Source: M55B112 sp964539395 (GTDB lineage: Bacteria; Bacteroidota; Bacteroidia; Bacteroidales; GCA-2748055). From it: 43,098 bases of DNA. Below the pieces are notes generated by a model. The model was not told the origin of the DNA and searched no databases. It saw only the letters and a program-made list of their open reading frames with translations. Both the position numbers and the translations under genes were made by a program. Within the stretch, counting starts at the first letter, position 1. The number at the start of each line of letters is the position of its first letter. Shown one piece after another: positions 16,794 through 25,217 of the stretch. The DNA lies in the NCBI GenBank assembly GCA_964539395.1, contig CAZIIU010000026.1, positions 1 to 43,098 on the forward strand. Reading direction: 5' to 3'.

Positions 16794-18143
16794 TTACTTC
16801 TTTATAAGCTGCTCCAGCTGATAAATCCTCTCCTCCAATTCAGATATTTTTTGGTCCTTCATTTGTAACTCAATAATTTGTTGTTGTTGTTCTCTGATCG
16901 CCTGGATTAAAACCGGGGTCAGTTTCGAATAATTCACCATTTTATACCCTTCACGGTTTGTAACTACCAGTTCAGGATATACTTCTCCCAGCTCCTGGGC
17001 CAACAATCCGATCTGCCTCTTTTCTGAAACTGCCAAAGTCTCCTTCGCCAAATCGTTCCAGTCGAAATAAACCCCCCTTAACTTCAACAGATTATCCAGA
17101 ACTTGTTCAAGCTCGACAATATTTGTCTTGTAGCGTTCATCAGAGGTTGCTACAACGTCTTCCCCATTTAACTCCAGCCTTCCCTGAATTAATGTGGCAT
17201 CCTTTTCAACGTAGAAATAGGGTGTACTTTTCGATTTGTTGTTACTATATCCACCTACCGCAAATCCGCCTTTCAAACCCTTACCGTTAATATCATCATT
17301 AATCGTAACCCTCACACTGTCGCTCGTAACCCGGAAGTACTCCTGTACCCCGTCGGCCTTTTGGTTATTATATCCTCCAACAGCAAAACCACCTTTCAAT
17401 CCCTTTGCCAACCCCGACTCAACATGAATAAAAGTCCCGTTATTATAACCAGACAATACCGGCTGACCCTTATTATTTCGTATCTCCATTAATGGTACCT
17501 CATCCGGCTGACCATCACCCATAATCACAAATTTACCGGGAGGGACATTGGCTCCGACTCCAAGATTAAAACCTTCTTCCAGGGATACTAAATCACCCTC
17601 AACTTTCCACGGTCCCTGTACCGTACCTCCTGCCAATGAAGACAGATCGACGGTGTGTTCATTTTCAATTTCATTAAGATGGAGGGTATATCCTGAGAGA
17701 AACAGCTCAGTGACCAGTTCATTGGTGGGATCCGGATCGCCACCTCCACCGGCAGCAAAGAGAGCATATGGGACTGAAAGTATCTCATTGTCGCCCATGT
17801 CTTTAAAACCAGTGCCATCATCGACCTGCAGGTTCAACGAAAACAAACCCGTTCCCCAGTCGATATTCCCAAAGCTTCCTGCACTTCCGATACCATTCAA
17901 GGCCTCCTCTCCCCCTATCTTCATGGAAAAATGTCCAAGCTGGTTTGTAACCACATTATGATCCTCCTGCCAAATCAACGTATTATCCCGCAGGATACCA
18001 ATTCTTATTGTCAGGGACTTTTCTGCAAGCAGTTCCCCCTCTTGTGTTCGGGCTGTAGCCTGATAATTAATAACCGCCGGCACTTGTGCAAATCCAATTT
18101 GAGCAAGAACCAAAATTAACAACGTAAAAATTGCTTTTTTCAT
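16794..18143 (-). CDS. secreted protein with C-terminal S74 intramolecular chaperone domain
   Basis: I start at the ATG at 18143, which gives a clear signal peptide (MKKAIFTLLILVLAQIGFA, cleavage before QVPAVIN); an in-frame ATG at 18173 adds ten polar residues. Residues 20-140 form a domain common in secreted Bacteroidota proteins (PAVINYQATAR ... LSVPYALFAA). Residues 248-288 and 289-325 hold two copies of a GLKGGFAVGGYxN repeat with a 41-residue period. Then comes a Peptidase S74 domain: Ser334 and Lys339 in SDERYK match the Ser-Lys dyad used for self-cleavage by phage tailspike chaperones, followed by IGLLAQELGEVYPELV. A coiled coil (about 395-449) ends the chain and probably trimerises it. 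It is a cell-surface protein of unknown target. Confidence 0.85.
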   Translation of the reverse strand: MKKAIFTLLILVLAQIGFAQVPAVINYQATARTQEGELLAEKSLTIRIGILRDNTLIWQEDHNVVTNQLGHFSMKIGGEEALNGIGSAGSFGNIDWGTGLFSLNLQVDDGTGFKDMGDNEILSVPYALFAAGGGGDPDPTNELVTELFLSGYTLHLNEIENEHTVDLSSLAGGTVQGPWKVEGDLVSLEEGFNLGVGANVPPGKFVIMGDGQPDEVPLMEIRNNKGQPVLSGYNNGTFIHVESGLAKGLKGGFAVGGYNNQKADGVQEYFRVTSDSVRVTINDDINGKGLKGGFAVGGYSNNKSKSTPYFYVEKDATLIQGRLELNGEDVVATSDERYKTNIVELEQVLDNLLKLRGVYFDWNDLAKETLAVSEKRQIGLLAQELGEVYPELVVTNREGYKMVNYSKLTPVLIQAIREQQQQIIELQMKDQKISELEERIYQLEQLIKK

Positions 18144-18414
18144 AACAATGAGTTTTGTGTCAGCATTCTTCATTTTTCAATTATACACCGGCAAGTATCC
18201 CGGTTTGTCATTTAATATTGATGTGGTCGGTATATGGACAAAATACCTCCATAATATCCTTATGACACCCATTTTTTACGAATAATTGCATATGGGGTTA
18301 CAATTTAATGGTGAAATTCACCACTGCGAAAAAGACGCCGGCTTAACCCAATGAGGGTTCAGTAATAATTATAAGCTACCTTCACCGGGTACATGATGCG
18401 TATGGTAAAAGAGT

Positions 18415-18441
18415 AAACCCGGATAAATTACCCCGGAGTTT
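18415..18441 (-). terminator. candidate terminator after the TonB-dependent receptor
   Basis: On the minus strand AAAC-T-CCGG pairs with CCGGGTTT (plus positions 18415-18422 and 18433-18441) with one bulged base, followed by a short pyrimidine-rich stretch ending in CTCTTTT. It lies just behind the receptor stop. The rest of the gap 18174-18448 shows no gene. Confidence 0.4.
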
Positions 18442-18448
18442 CTAAATC

Positions 18449-20314
18449 TTAGTTTATCCCGACAGATATGCCACAAAGTACACTGATTCCGGGCATGGGA
18501 TAACCATATACAGTCTGATAGCTGCTATTCAGTAAATTCTTGCCAGCCACATATACTTCCAATTGCCTGATGATGTTGTATGAAACCTTAGCATCGAATA
18601 ATACATAAGATTCAAGCAGGTCATTTTCAGGTTGTTCCTTATCAATGAACGTATAGAGTCCTCCAACAGATTTAACACTTCCATACAGTTTAAACTTCGA
18701 GATACGATACATGGCTCCGGTATAAAACTGGTGTTTGGGAGAGAAGTATAATTTTGTATCTGCATTCAGGTAACTATAACTCAGATCAACCTGAAGATTC
18801 CTGGAAGGTCTAAAAGTACTTTCCATCTCTATGCCCCAATTGGTAAAAGTACCACCGTTTGAGCGGATCATCTGGGGACCAGGGTTTGGGTTAGGCTCAC
18901 TGATAATCAAATTTGATCCGTTTATCAGATAGGCGGAAGCATTGAGCCTGGCTTTCGGACCAAGATGTTGCATCAGGGACACCTCGTAGTTCCAGAGTCT
19001 TTCAGGTCCGAGTTCATCATTTGGAGCAAACAGGTACATTTCCATGATAGTTGGACTCCTGAATCCCTTAGATGCAAGCCACTTCACTGTGGTACCAGTG
19101 ACCGGCCTCATTGTAATACCGAATTGGGGCACCACCTCACCTCCAAAATTGGAATGGTTTTCATATCTGGCTCCTGCAGAAAACTGTAAAACATTGCCAA
19201 ATGATTGATCTATAACCAGATAAGCAGATTTTTCATTAACTGTGATAAAAGTATCTGCCAGAAAACCGGATGATCCTTCACCACCATAGTTCTTCACATC
19301 TATTCCTGCAGTTGCACTTCCCCCCTTCCAGGTATCAACTGCCTGGTATACATTGACTCCCATGTTTCTGTCATTGGAAATCCAATTATCGGAACCTGAG
19401 AAGCTATGGTCACCGGAATTATAGAAGGTGTAAATACCTCCCCTTGTTCTATCATAATTATTCTTTAGAGAAAACGTTGCCATTCGCCGGGTGATATCTC
19501 CCAGGAAGGCAGGAACGTATATTCCCTGGTTCGGTCCCGGATCCTCGAAAGAATAGTCTGCCAATGTGAAGGCGGTTCGAACTGCCCAGCTTTTATTCAG
19601 GTCATAACCTGCAAAAACATGGATATTGGATATCTTAAAAGCTGATGTATCTCGATGTCCATCTGTTTGATTGTGGTTGATTCTTAACCCGGCTGAAAAA
19701 CCCTGTTTTGCATAGCCGCCAGAGATACCTGATTTAAGTGTATTAAATGAACCGTAAGCTGCATGGCCCTTCATATTCAATCCCTCATTCTGATTCACTT
19801 TGGAAATCACATTGATAACTCCACCCATGGCATTGGATCCGTAAAACAGTGATGCAGGTCCCCTTACAACCTCAACACGTTCAACATTCGAGGCCATATG
19901 AAAATTAGGCAATGGATGACCAAACAGGCCCATATACTGGGGTTGTCCATCCACAAGCATCATCACACGGGCATTCGGTGTACCACCCACCCCCCGGATT
20001 GTGACCTGTCCGGCAGTACTATTTCCAAGGGAATATCCTCCTACCCCAATTTCACTGACAAACAGGCTGGGGGTCACCCGGGCAATTACAGGTAAAACAT
20101 TTGCCTCTTCCTGACTGCTGATCTGATCGCTACTCACAACTGAAACGGTAACCGGTGAATGAACCCTTGCTACTTCAATCCTGGTACCTGACACAACAAC
20201 TTCATCGATCAGGATCGTATCTCGCTGTTGCGCAGCAGCATCACCGATTGCAAAAAAAATCATAAATCCTGTCAGAATGATAAACTTCTCTGGAATAAAA
20301 TAAGTTCTTTTCAT
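18449..20314 (-). CDS. TonB-dependent outer-membrane receptor, probably for nickel or a metallophore
   Basis: A 621-residue outer-membrane receptor with an N-terminal signal segment (to about residue 28, ending GDAAAQ), a TonB-box-like stretch (TILIDEVVVSGTR, residues 34-46), a plug domain (about 45-165) with VTIRGVGG, VMMLVDGQPQ and VERVEVVRGPASLFYGSNAMGG, and a beta barrel ending in an aromatic-poor but short final strand (GISVLCGISVGIN). It lacks the N-terminal carboxypeptidase-like domain of SusC proteins and so resembles BtuB/FepA-type metal or metallophore receptors. The gene follows a nikR regulator on the same strand, with an inverted repeat between them, suggesting nickel-dependent repression. 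Substrate is inferred from this context alone. Confidence 0.88.
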   Translation of the reverse strand: MKRTYFIPEKFIILTGFMIFFAIGDAAAQQRDTILIDEVVVSGTRIEVARVHSPVTVSVVSSDQISSQEEANVLPVIARVTPSLFVSEIGVGGYSLGNSTAGQVTIRGVGGTPNARVMMLVDGQPQYMGLFGHPLPNFHMASNVERVEVVRGPASLFYGSNAMGGVINVISKVNQNEGLNMKGHAAYGSFNTLKSGISGGYAKQGFSAGLRINHNQTDGHRDTSAFKISNIHVFAGYDLNKSWAVRTAFTLADYSFEDPGPNQGIYVPAFLGDITRRMATFSLKNNYDRTRGGIYTFYNSGDHSFSGSDNWISNDRNMGVNVYQAVDTWKGGSATAGIDVKNYGGEGSSGFLADTFITVNEKSAYLVIDQSFGNVLQFSAGARYENHSNFGGEVVPQFGITMRPVTGTTVKWLASKGFRSPTIMEMYLFAPNDELGPERLWNYEVSLMQHLGPKARLNASAYLINGSNLIISEPNPNPGPQMIRSNGGTFTNWGIEMESTFRPSRNLQVDLSYSYLNADTKLYFSPKHQFYTGAMYRISKFKLYGSVKSVGGLYTFIDKEQPENDLLESYVLFDAKVSYNIIRQLEVYVAGKNLLNSSYQTVYGYPMPGISVLCGISVGIN

Positions 20315-20366
20315 AACTATTTATTTTATTAATATATAAGGCACTTAGTTGATTTAAACGGAGGGG

Positions 20367-20397
20367 GTGTAATAGATTTCATGATTATGCATTACAC
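20367..20397. promoter_or_regulatory. candidate NikR operator (inverted repeat)
   Basis: GTGTAAT at 20367-20373 and its exact reverse complement ATTACAC at 20391-20397 are separated by 17 bases, in the 87-base gap between the nikR stop and the receptor start. The arms resemble the GTGTTAC/GTAACAC half-sites reported for some NikR regulators; the overall span (31 bases) is longer than the 28 bases of the E. coli nik operator. Location suits repression of the receptor gene. Confidence 0.5.
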
Positions 20398-20401
20398 GTG
20401 G

Positions 20402-20806
20402 TTAATTGTCGGTACCGCTCATCAGCAATTCTGCGTTTTTTATACCCTTTAAAGCTTTGTACTTATTAAAAAGATTGATCAGTTTGCCTGCTCTTCCACG
20501 AACAGCAATTACCTCAAGGCAATTATGATCATCCAGGTGTATATGCTGTCCGGAAAGGATCAGGCAATTATAGTTGTGTTGAATGGCGTTCACCTCCTTG
20601 TGCATCTCCAGCTTGCTATGATCATATACTACAACCAGTGCACCGGCAACAACTTCATCCGATTTCCATTTCTGCTCAACCAGGTTCTTCTGCACCAGGT
20701 AAGCGATGGCCCGCGACCTGTTAGGCAGGTTTTCACGCACTACCAGCCTGTCAAGGTCGTCAAGAAGATTCTCTTCAAGACTTACACCAAATCTTTTTAG
20801 TGACAT
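20402..20806 (-). CDS. nikR: NikR nickel-responsive transcriptional regulator
   Basis: Tetrameric ribbon-helix-helix repressor that binds DNA when loaded with Ni2+. Residues 2-45 form the CopG-like DNA-binding domain (LKRFGVSLEENLLDDLDRLV, then NRSRAIAYLVQKNL). The C-terminal ACT-like domain keeps all four nickel ligands of E. coli NikR: His77, His88, His90 and Cys96 here, equal to His76, His87, His89 and Cys95 there. The 134-residue length is normal. It lies 76 bases behind the S46 peptidase gene on the same strand and directly upstream of a TonB-dependent receptor, with a candidate operator between. No nikABCDE, urease or hydrogenase genes are in the window. Confidence 0.94.
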   Translation of the reverse strand: MSLKRFGVSLEENLLDDLDRLVVRENLPNRSRAIAYLVQKNLVEQKWKSDEVVAGALVVVYDHSKLEMHKEVNAIQHNYNCLILSGQHIHLDDHNCLEVIAVRGRAGKLINLFNKYKALKGIKNAELLMSGTDN

Positions 20807-20882
20807 AGTAACACGTTTTTAATAATCGTGCCACTAATGTAGAAATAATATTCTGGTTAGCAAAAAACGAGGTGGGAAATGT

Positions 20883-23030
20883 TCAACGATCGGTGTGTAA
20901 TTGCATCTCCTGAAGCAGATAACCGGCACCAGCAAACCTGTCAATAATGAACAGTACGTATCGTATATCCACTGAAATATTACGACACATATCCGGATCA
21001 TACATTTGATCGCTCATGGTGCCGTGCCAGTTTCTGTCGAAGTTGATTCCGACAAGCCGACCATATGCATCAATTACAGGACTCCCGGAATTACCACCGG
21101 AAGTATGGTTTGATGCCGTAAAGCAGACCGGCATCAAACCATTCAAACCATATTCACCAAAGTCCTTTTCCTCATAGAGGGTTTTGAGTTTATCAGGGAT
21201 CTGGTAATCATGTTTTTTTTCACTGTTTTTTTCCATGACACCTTCCAGTGTTGTATAGTAATCATACTTCACTCCATCCCGTGGAAAATATCCCTCAACC
21301 TGTCCGTATGTAAGTCGCATAGTAAAGTTGGCATCCGGATAGTGCCGCACATCAGGCAGCATTTCAAACCTTCCCTGCACCCAGTGGTGATAGAGGTCAT
21401 CCAACTGTTTTCTGAAATGGCTTAATTGAGGAGCGACCAAATTGTTGAAAATATCAGCGAATTGCTGTGGTGCGATCAGAACCGGATCTTTTTGCAATAT
21501 CCTCAGCGATTTTTTTGAATTTCTTTCATATACATCTAAAAAATCTTTAAGAGATTCCATTGATTGCAACGGGGTGCTTGAATAGGCCGATCTGGCAAAT
21601 GCTTCAAAATCGCCGTTATATACTTTATCAACCGTGACAAAGAAATCGGGGTGGTATTTAACCGGACTAAGCTTCCGGTATTTCTTCATCATTGCAGCAA
21701 ATACCTCCATGTCAAGTGGATGATAATAGTCCTGGTAGAAGGATTCAGCTTTTTGCAGGATCAGTTCAGCAGGGGCCGCTTCCTTCATCAAAGTACCAAC
21801 CTGTAACCCCAGCTCTATCAACTCAACAGCAAAGGCAGCTTCATTCATCAGGTTATTGATCTCTTCATATTCCTCCATGGTTGCGTAAATTTGCTCAAAA
21901 TCATGAAGTATCTCGCCATATTTTTCAGTCCTAACAGGGGATGCACTCACCCAACCGGCAAATTTATCTTCAAAAATTTTCTTCTTTTCAATTGCATTTA
22001 ACCTTTCCAGTCCTCTGATGGCGCCCTGCCATTTCTTCCACATATTGGATAACCTCCTGTATTTGGAAGCATACATTATCCTTACTTCGTCCGACTCCGA
22101 CATGTACCTGTTCATGATCTCCATTCGTTCTGCACGAAGACGGACGCTCATCGGCATGATAAGTTCAGCGTATGTTTTCAGGACTTTTGAATAGAGAAAC
22201 TGTTGAGTGGAACCCGGATATCCCAGTAGCATTGTAAAATCACCCTTTTCAACCCCGTCAAGTGATATCTCAAAATATTTCAAAGGTTTGTATGGGACAT
22301 TGTCCGGACTGTATTCAGCGGGTTCATTATTCTGATTGGCGTAGATCCGAAAAAGTGAGAAATCTCCCGTATGCCTGGGCCACATCCAGTTATCGTGATC
22401 TGAACCAAAATTACCAATCGATCCCGGGGGAGCACCGACAAGGCGCACATCCGTAAACCGTTCATAAACGAAGAGGTAATACTGGTTTCCATAGAACATC
22501 GGTTTTACCAAAGATTCATACTTACCATCCTCGCTTGCCTTTTTTGCAATCCGATCAATATTTAAAGAGATTATCGCATCTTTTTCAATCTTATCTGCTG
22601 CTGTATCTGTACCGGAAAGAACTTCCTCACCCACATCCTTCATATAGCGGAGAAATCGAACAGAAAGCCGGGGATTGGGCAACTCTTCTTCTCTGCTCAT
22701 AGCCCAGAAACCATCTGTCAGATAATCATTTTCAACTGTTGAATGCGACTGGATTGCGCTAAACCCGCAGTGGTGATTAGTAAGCAGAAGACCTTTACCG
22801 GAAATTATCTCGCCGGTACACCCACCATCAAAAATAACAACTGCATCTTTCAGGCAGGCCTGGTTTACACTGTATATATCCTCTGCGGTAAGCTTAAATC
22901 CCATCTCCTGCATATCTTCTATCGTATATCCTTCCAACAGTGACAACAGCCACATTCCCTCTTCTGCCCTGGCAGGATTTGTAAAAAGCATCAGCAGTAT
23001 TGCCGTTGCAAACAATTTAACTTTACTCAT
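20883..23030 (-). CDS. S46 family dipeptidyl-peptidase, DPP11-like
   Basis: Periplasmic serine exopeptidase that releases dipeptides from peptide N-termini, important for amino-acid nutrition of Bacteroidota. I start at ATG 23030, one base after the maf stop, giving a signal peptide (MSKVKLFATAILLMLFTNPARA) and a mature start EEGMWLL; in-frame ATGs exist at 23042 and 23060. The catalytic His is in LLLTNHHCGF (His86/His87), the Asp in the block DHDNWMWPRHTGDF (about 211-224) and the Ser in GGNSGSPV (Ser648). The residue 18 positions after the Ser is Arg666, matching Arg673 of P. gingivalis DPP11, which selects Asp/Glu at P1; DPP7 has Gly there. So acidic specificity is predicted. Confidence 0.93.
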   Translation of the reverse strand: MSKVKLFATAILLMLFTNPARAEEGMWLLSLLEGYTIEDMQEMGFKLTAEDIYSVNQACLKDAVVIFDGGCTGEIISGKGLLLTNHHCGFSAIQSHSTVENDYLTDGFWAMSREEELPNPRLSVRFLRYMKDVGEEVLSGTDTAADKIEKDAIISLNIDRIAKKASEDGKYESLVKPMFYGNQYYLFVYERFTDVRLVGAPPGSIGNFGSDHDNWMWPRHTGDFSLFRIYANQNNEPAEYSPDNVPYKPLKYFEISLDGVEKGDFTMLLGYPGSTQQFLYSKVLKTYAELIMPMSVRLRAERMEIMNRYMSESDEVRIMYASKYRRLSNMWKKWQGAIRGLERLNAIEKKKIFEDKFAGWVSASPVRTEKYGEILHDFEQIYATMEEYEEINNLMNEAAFAVELIELGLQVGTLMKEAAPAELILQKAESFYQDYYHPLDMEVFAAMMKKYRKLSPVKYHPDFFVTVDKVYNGDFEAFARSAYSSTPLQSMESLKDFLDVYERNSKKSLRILQKDPVLIAPQQFADIFNNLVAPQLSHFRKQLDDLYHHWVQGRFEMLPDVRHYPDANFTMRLTYGQVEGYFPRDGVKYDYYTTLEGVMEKNSEKKHDYQIPDKLKTLYEEKDFGEYGLNGLMPVCFTASNHTSGGNSGSPVIDAYGRLVGINFDRNWHGTMSDQMYDPDMCRNISVDIRYVLFIIDRFAGAGYLLQEMQLHTDR

Positions 23031-23031
23031 T

Positions 23032-23631
23032 TTAATCTGCATTTTCAATAAATAATTCAAGCTCCCTGTATAATTTATGTACAGGAAGACCCATCACATT
23101 AAAGTATGAGCCTCTGATCTCCTCTACCCCCACATAACCAATCCACTCCTGAATGCCATATGCCCCAGCCTTGTCATATGGTTTGTACGTCTCTACATAA
23201 TAGTCTATTTCAACTTCTGAAAGAATTCCAAACCTGACTTCTGTTGAAGCAACAAATTCGACTACTTTATTCACAGCCCGAAGACAGATACCGGTAAATA
23301 CATCATGTGAGTTACCCGATATCTTTCCAAGAATTTTTTTTGCCTCTTCAGCAGATCCGGGCTTGTGTAAAACCTCGTTGTTTAGGCAGACAATAGTGTC
23401 CGCTGTGATAAGTATCTCGTTTTCTGTAAGTTTCCTTTGGAATGCCTCCGACTTTTTCCTGGCCAGAAAGAGTACGATCTCCCTGCCTGTCAGGTTAGGG
23501 GGATATCGTTCATCAGAATCAACCCCCTGAGTTGCCTCAAAAACAAATCCGGCCTTTTGAAGTAGTTCCCTTCTTCTGGGCGAGCGAGAGGCTAGAATGA
23601 TTTTATAATTTTTAAGCTTTTCAATCAGCAT
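23032..23631 (-). CDS. maf: Maf family nucleoside triphosphate pyrophosphatase
   Basis: Hydrolyses non-canonical or excess nucleoside triphosphates (dTTP/UTP-type in the YhdE subgroup) to monophosphates. The 199-residue protein has the family signature LASRSPRRRELL at residues 14-25, then the conserved blocks SDERYPP, LARKKSEAF, ITADTIVCLN, KPGSAEEAKKIL and YDKAGAYGIQEWIG. The stop is one base from the peptidase start and the start abuts the UbiA stop at 23632, so it is part of a compact minus-strand operon. The Asp in TADTIV is the expected metal-binding/catalytic residue. Confidence 0.94.
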   Translation of the reverse strand: MLIEKLKNYKIILASRSPRRRELLQKAGFVFEATQGVDSDERYPPNLTGREIVLFLARKKSEAFQRKLTENEILITADTIVCLNNEVLHKPGSAEEAKKILGKISGNSHDVFTGICLRAVNKVVEFVASTEVRFGILSEVEIDYYVETYKPYDKAGAYGIQEWIGYVGVEEIRGSYFNVMGLPVHKLYRELELFIENAD

Positions 23632-24600
23632 CTAAAACCAAAACTTTACAAGGTAAAAAACTACTCCGGAATAGAGTACACCAAACAGCATGATCAGTTT
23701 TATCAGGATACTGGCACGATGATAATCCCTCTTTCCTGAAGCTGTCATTACCAGTGTCAGAAGGATAAAAAGCGGGATTACTAAAAAAAAACCAAAATAT
23801 ACCAGTGAGATAAAATCCGGTTCATCGCCGGAAAACATGATAAATTTAATCAGGACAAAAACCAGAAGGAAGATGGTTCCCGATATCAGAGCCAAAAGAA
23901 GCAGTTTCGTCGTCTTAATTCCAACAACGATCGGTACAGTCTTCATGCCATATGCAGCATCACCCTCAAAATCTTCTGTATCCTTGATGATCTCCCTGAT
24001 CAAAGTCGTTAAAAAAGCAAAAACACTAAAGCCGGCTACCCAGATAAAGATATAGTTGAAGTTACTGTTAATTTGAACCAGTATATTTCCATATTCCCTG
24101 TTCAGCATGGGTATTTCAAACAGGACGACCAACAGTGGTACCAGAGCGGTAAGAACTGCCACCGTCAGATTTCCGATCAAAAACTGACGCTTGTAATTTG
24201 TGGAATAGAACCACAGGAGACCGGCAGTAAGAAAGAAGATAAAACTTACTGCGAGCAAGTCAATATGTATGCTCAGGTAAACACCAATACCCACCCCTAT
24301 AAGGTTAAAAAGAATATGGAGGGTCATGGCTGTACGTCTGCTAACAGAAACACCGACGACAACTTTATCCGGCTTATTGATTCGGTCTGTCCTTGTATCA
24401 AAATAATCATTGATAATATAGCCTGCTGCTGCGATTGACATTGTTGCGAAAACGAGCAGTATGAAATGTAAGTTATCAAATTGCAGGGAGAAGCCAACTG
24501 CTGGCAGAAGAGGCTCCATGATCAAATGCCTCATTGCAATTTGTGTTGCTGCAATGATAAGCAGATTCGGCAATCTGATCAGGTTTAAAATACTTTTCAT
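23632..24600 (-). CDS. UbiA-family prenyltransferase, (digeranyl)geranylglyceryl phosphate synthase-like
   Basis: Integral membrane prenyltransferase, 322 residues with eight to nine predicted helices. The first Asp-rich motif NDYFDTRTD is at residues 64-72 and the second, DTEDFEGD, lies about two thirds along; both bind Mg-prenyl diphosphate. Such proteins in Bacteroidota are usually annotated as geranylgeranylglycerol-phosphate geranylgeranyltransferase, the archaeal ether-lipid enzyme, but the acceptor has rarely been tested; a menaquinone (MenA) role is less likely by sequence feel. It sits between maf and a KdsC-like phosphatase in the same orientation, an arrangement I associate with many Bacteroidota genomes. 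Confidence 0.85.
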   Translation of the reverse strand: MKSILNLIRLPNLLIIAATQIAMRHLIMEPLLPAVGFSLQFDNLHFILLVFATMSIAAAGYIINDYFDTRTDRINKPDKVVVGVSVSRRTAMTLHILFNLIGVGIGVYLSIHIDLLAVSFIFFLTAGLLWFYSTNYKRQFLIGNLTVAVLTALVPLLVVLFEIPMLNREYGNILVQINSNFNYIFIWVAGFSVFAFLTTLIREIIKDTEDFEGDAAYGMKTVPIVVGIKTTKLLLLALISGTIFLLVFVLIKFIMFSGDEPDFISLVYFGFFLVIPLFILLTLVMTASGKRDYHRASILIKLIMLFGVLYSGVVFYLVKFWF

Positions 24601-24689
24601 AATCTCGTCCGACAGGCAATTGGCACATGATAAAGTTACACTGTTTTAGGCAAAATGCCATCGCGGGGTTAATATTAACAATAGCAGGA

Positions 24690-25217
24690 CTACCAAATGA
24701 ATGCCTCCCCATCCATCCATCTTCCATGGAGCCTGAGAACCTGTTCAATGATATCACGAACACATCCCTCACCTCCCCTGATGTGAGAAATATATGCACA
24801 TATGGCTTTAATTTCCTCAACTGCATCTGCAGGACAACAGGCAACACCGCATTTTTGCATTACCTCATGATCGGGAAGGTCATCTCCCATGTAGAGTATT
24901 TCCCAGGGCTCAAGGCCATACTTATTTCTGAAATGATTAAAATCCTTCAGTTTATCTGAGGCTGCAAGGTATATATCCGCGATACCCAGTCCGCTGAAGC
25001 GGATTCCCACAGACTCTGTTCTGCCACCAGTGATGATTGCAACCGGATAACCGCGTTTAACTGCATACTGAAGCGCATAGCCATCCTTGGTGTTCATTGT
25101 TCGTAACAGTTCACCGGAAGGAGAAAGGTATACTTTAGGATCACTCAATACCCCGTCAACGTCAAAGGCAAATGCCCTGATGTTTTTCAGGTCCTCCTTA
25201 AAATTTGCTTTACTCAT
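24690..25217 (-). CDS. KdsC-like HAD phosphatase (KDO-8-phosphate phosphatase family)
   Basis: A 175-residue HAD-superfamily subfamily III phosphatase without cap domain, as in KdsC. Motif I DVDGVLSD places the nucleophile Asp19 and acid/base Asp21; motif II is ITGGRTE, and motif IV GDDLPDHEVM provides the metal ligands. KdsC removes phosphate from 3-deoxy-D-manno-octulosonate 8-phosphate during lipid A core synthesis; close relatives act on other sugar acids, so the exact substrate is open. Its start overlaps the stop of the DUF2520 gene upstream as ATGA (25214-25217), indicating translational coupling. 89 bases without a gene separate it from the UbiA gene. Confidence 0.88.
   Translation of the reverse strand: MSKANFKEDLKNIRAFAFDVDGVLSDPKVYLSPSGELLRTMNTKDGYALQYAVKRGYPVAIITGGRTESVGIRFSGLGIADIYLAASDKLKDFNHFRNKYGLEPWEILYMGDDLPDHEVMQKCGVACCPADAVEEIKAICAYISHIRGGEGCVRDIIEQVLRLHGRWMDGEAFIW

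Noticed and set aside
18346..18359. Small hairpin AACCC-AATGA-GGGTT in the gap behind the S74-domain gene start
   Set aside because: Only five base pairs and no T-run or conserved context; not supported as terminator or operator.
20895..20901. Another GTGTAAT half-site, plus GTAACAC at 20808-20814, near nikR
   Set aside because: Single 7-mers are expected several times by chance in 43 kb on both strands, and no partner stands at the spacing seen at 20367-20397. They could be part of nikR autoregulation, but support is too weak.
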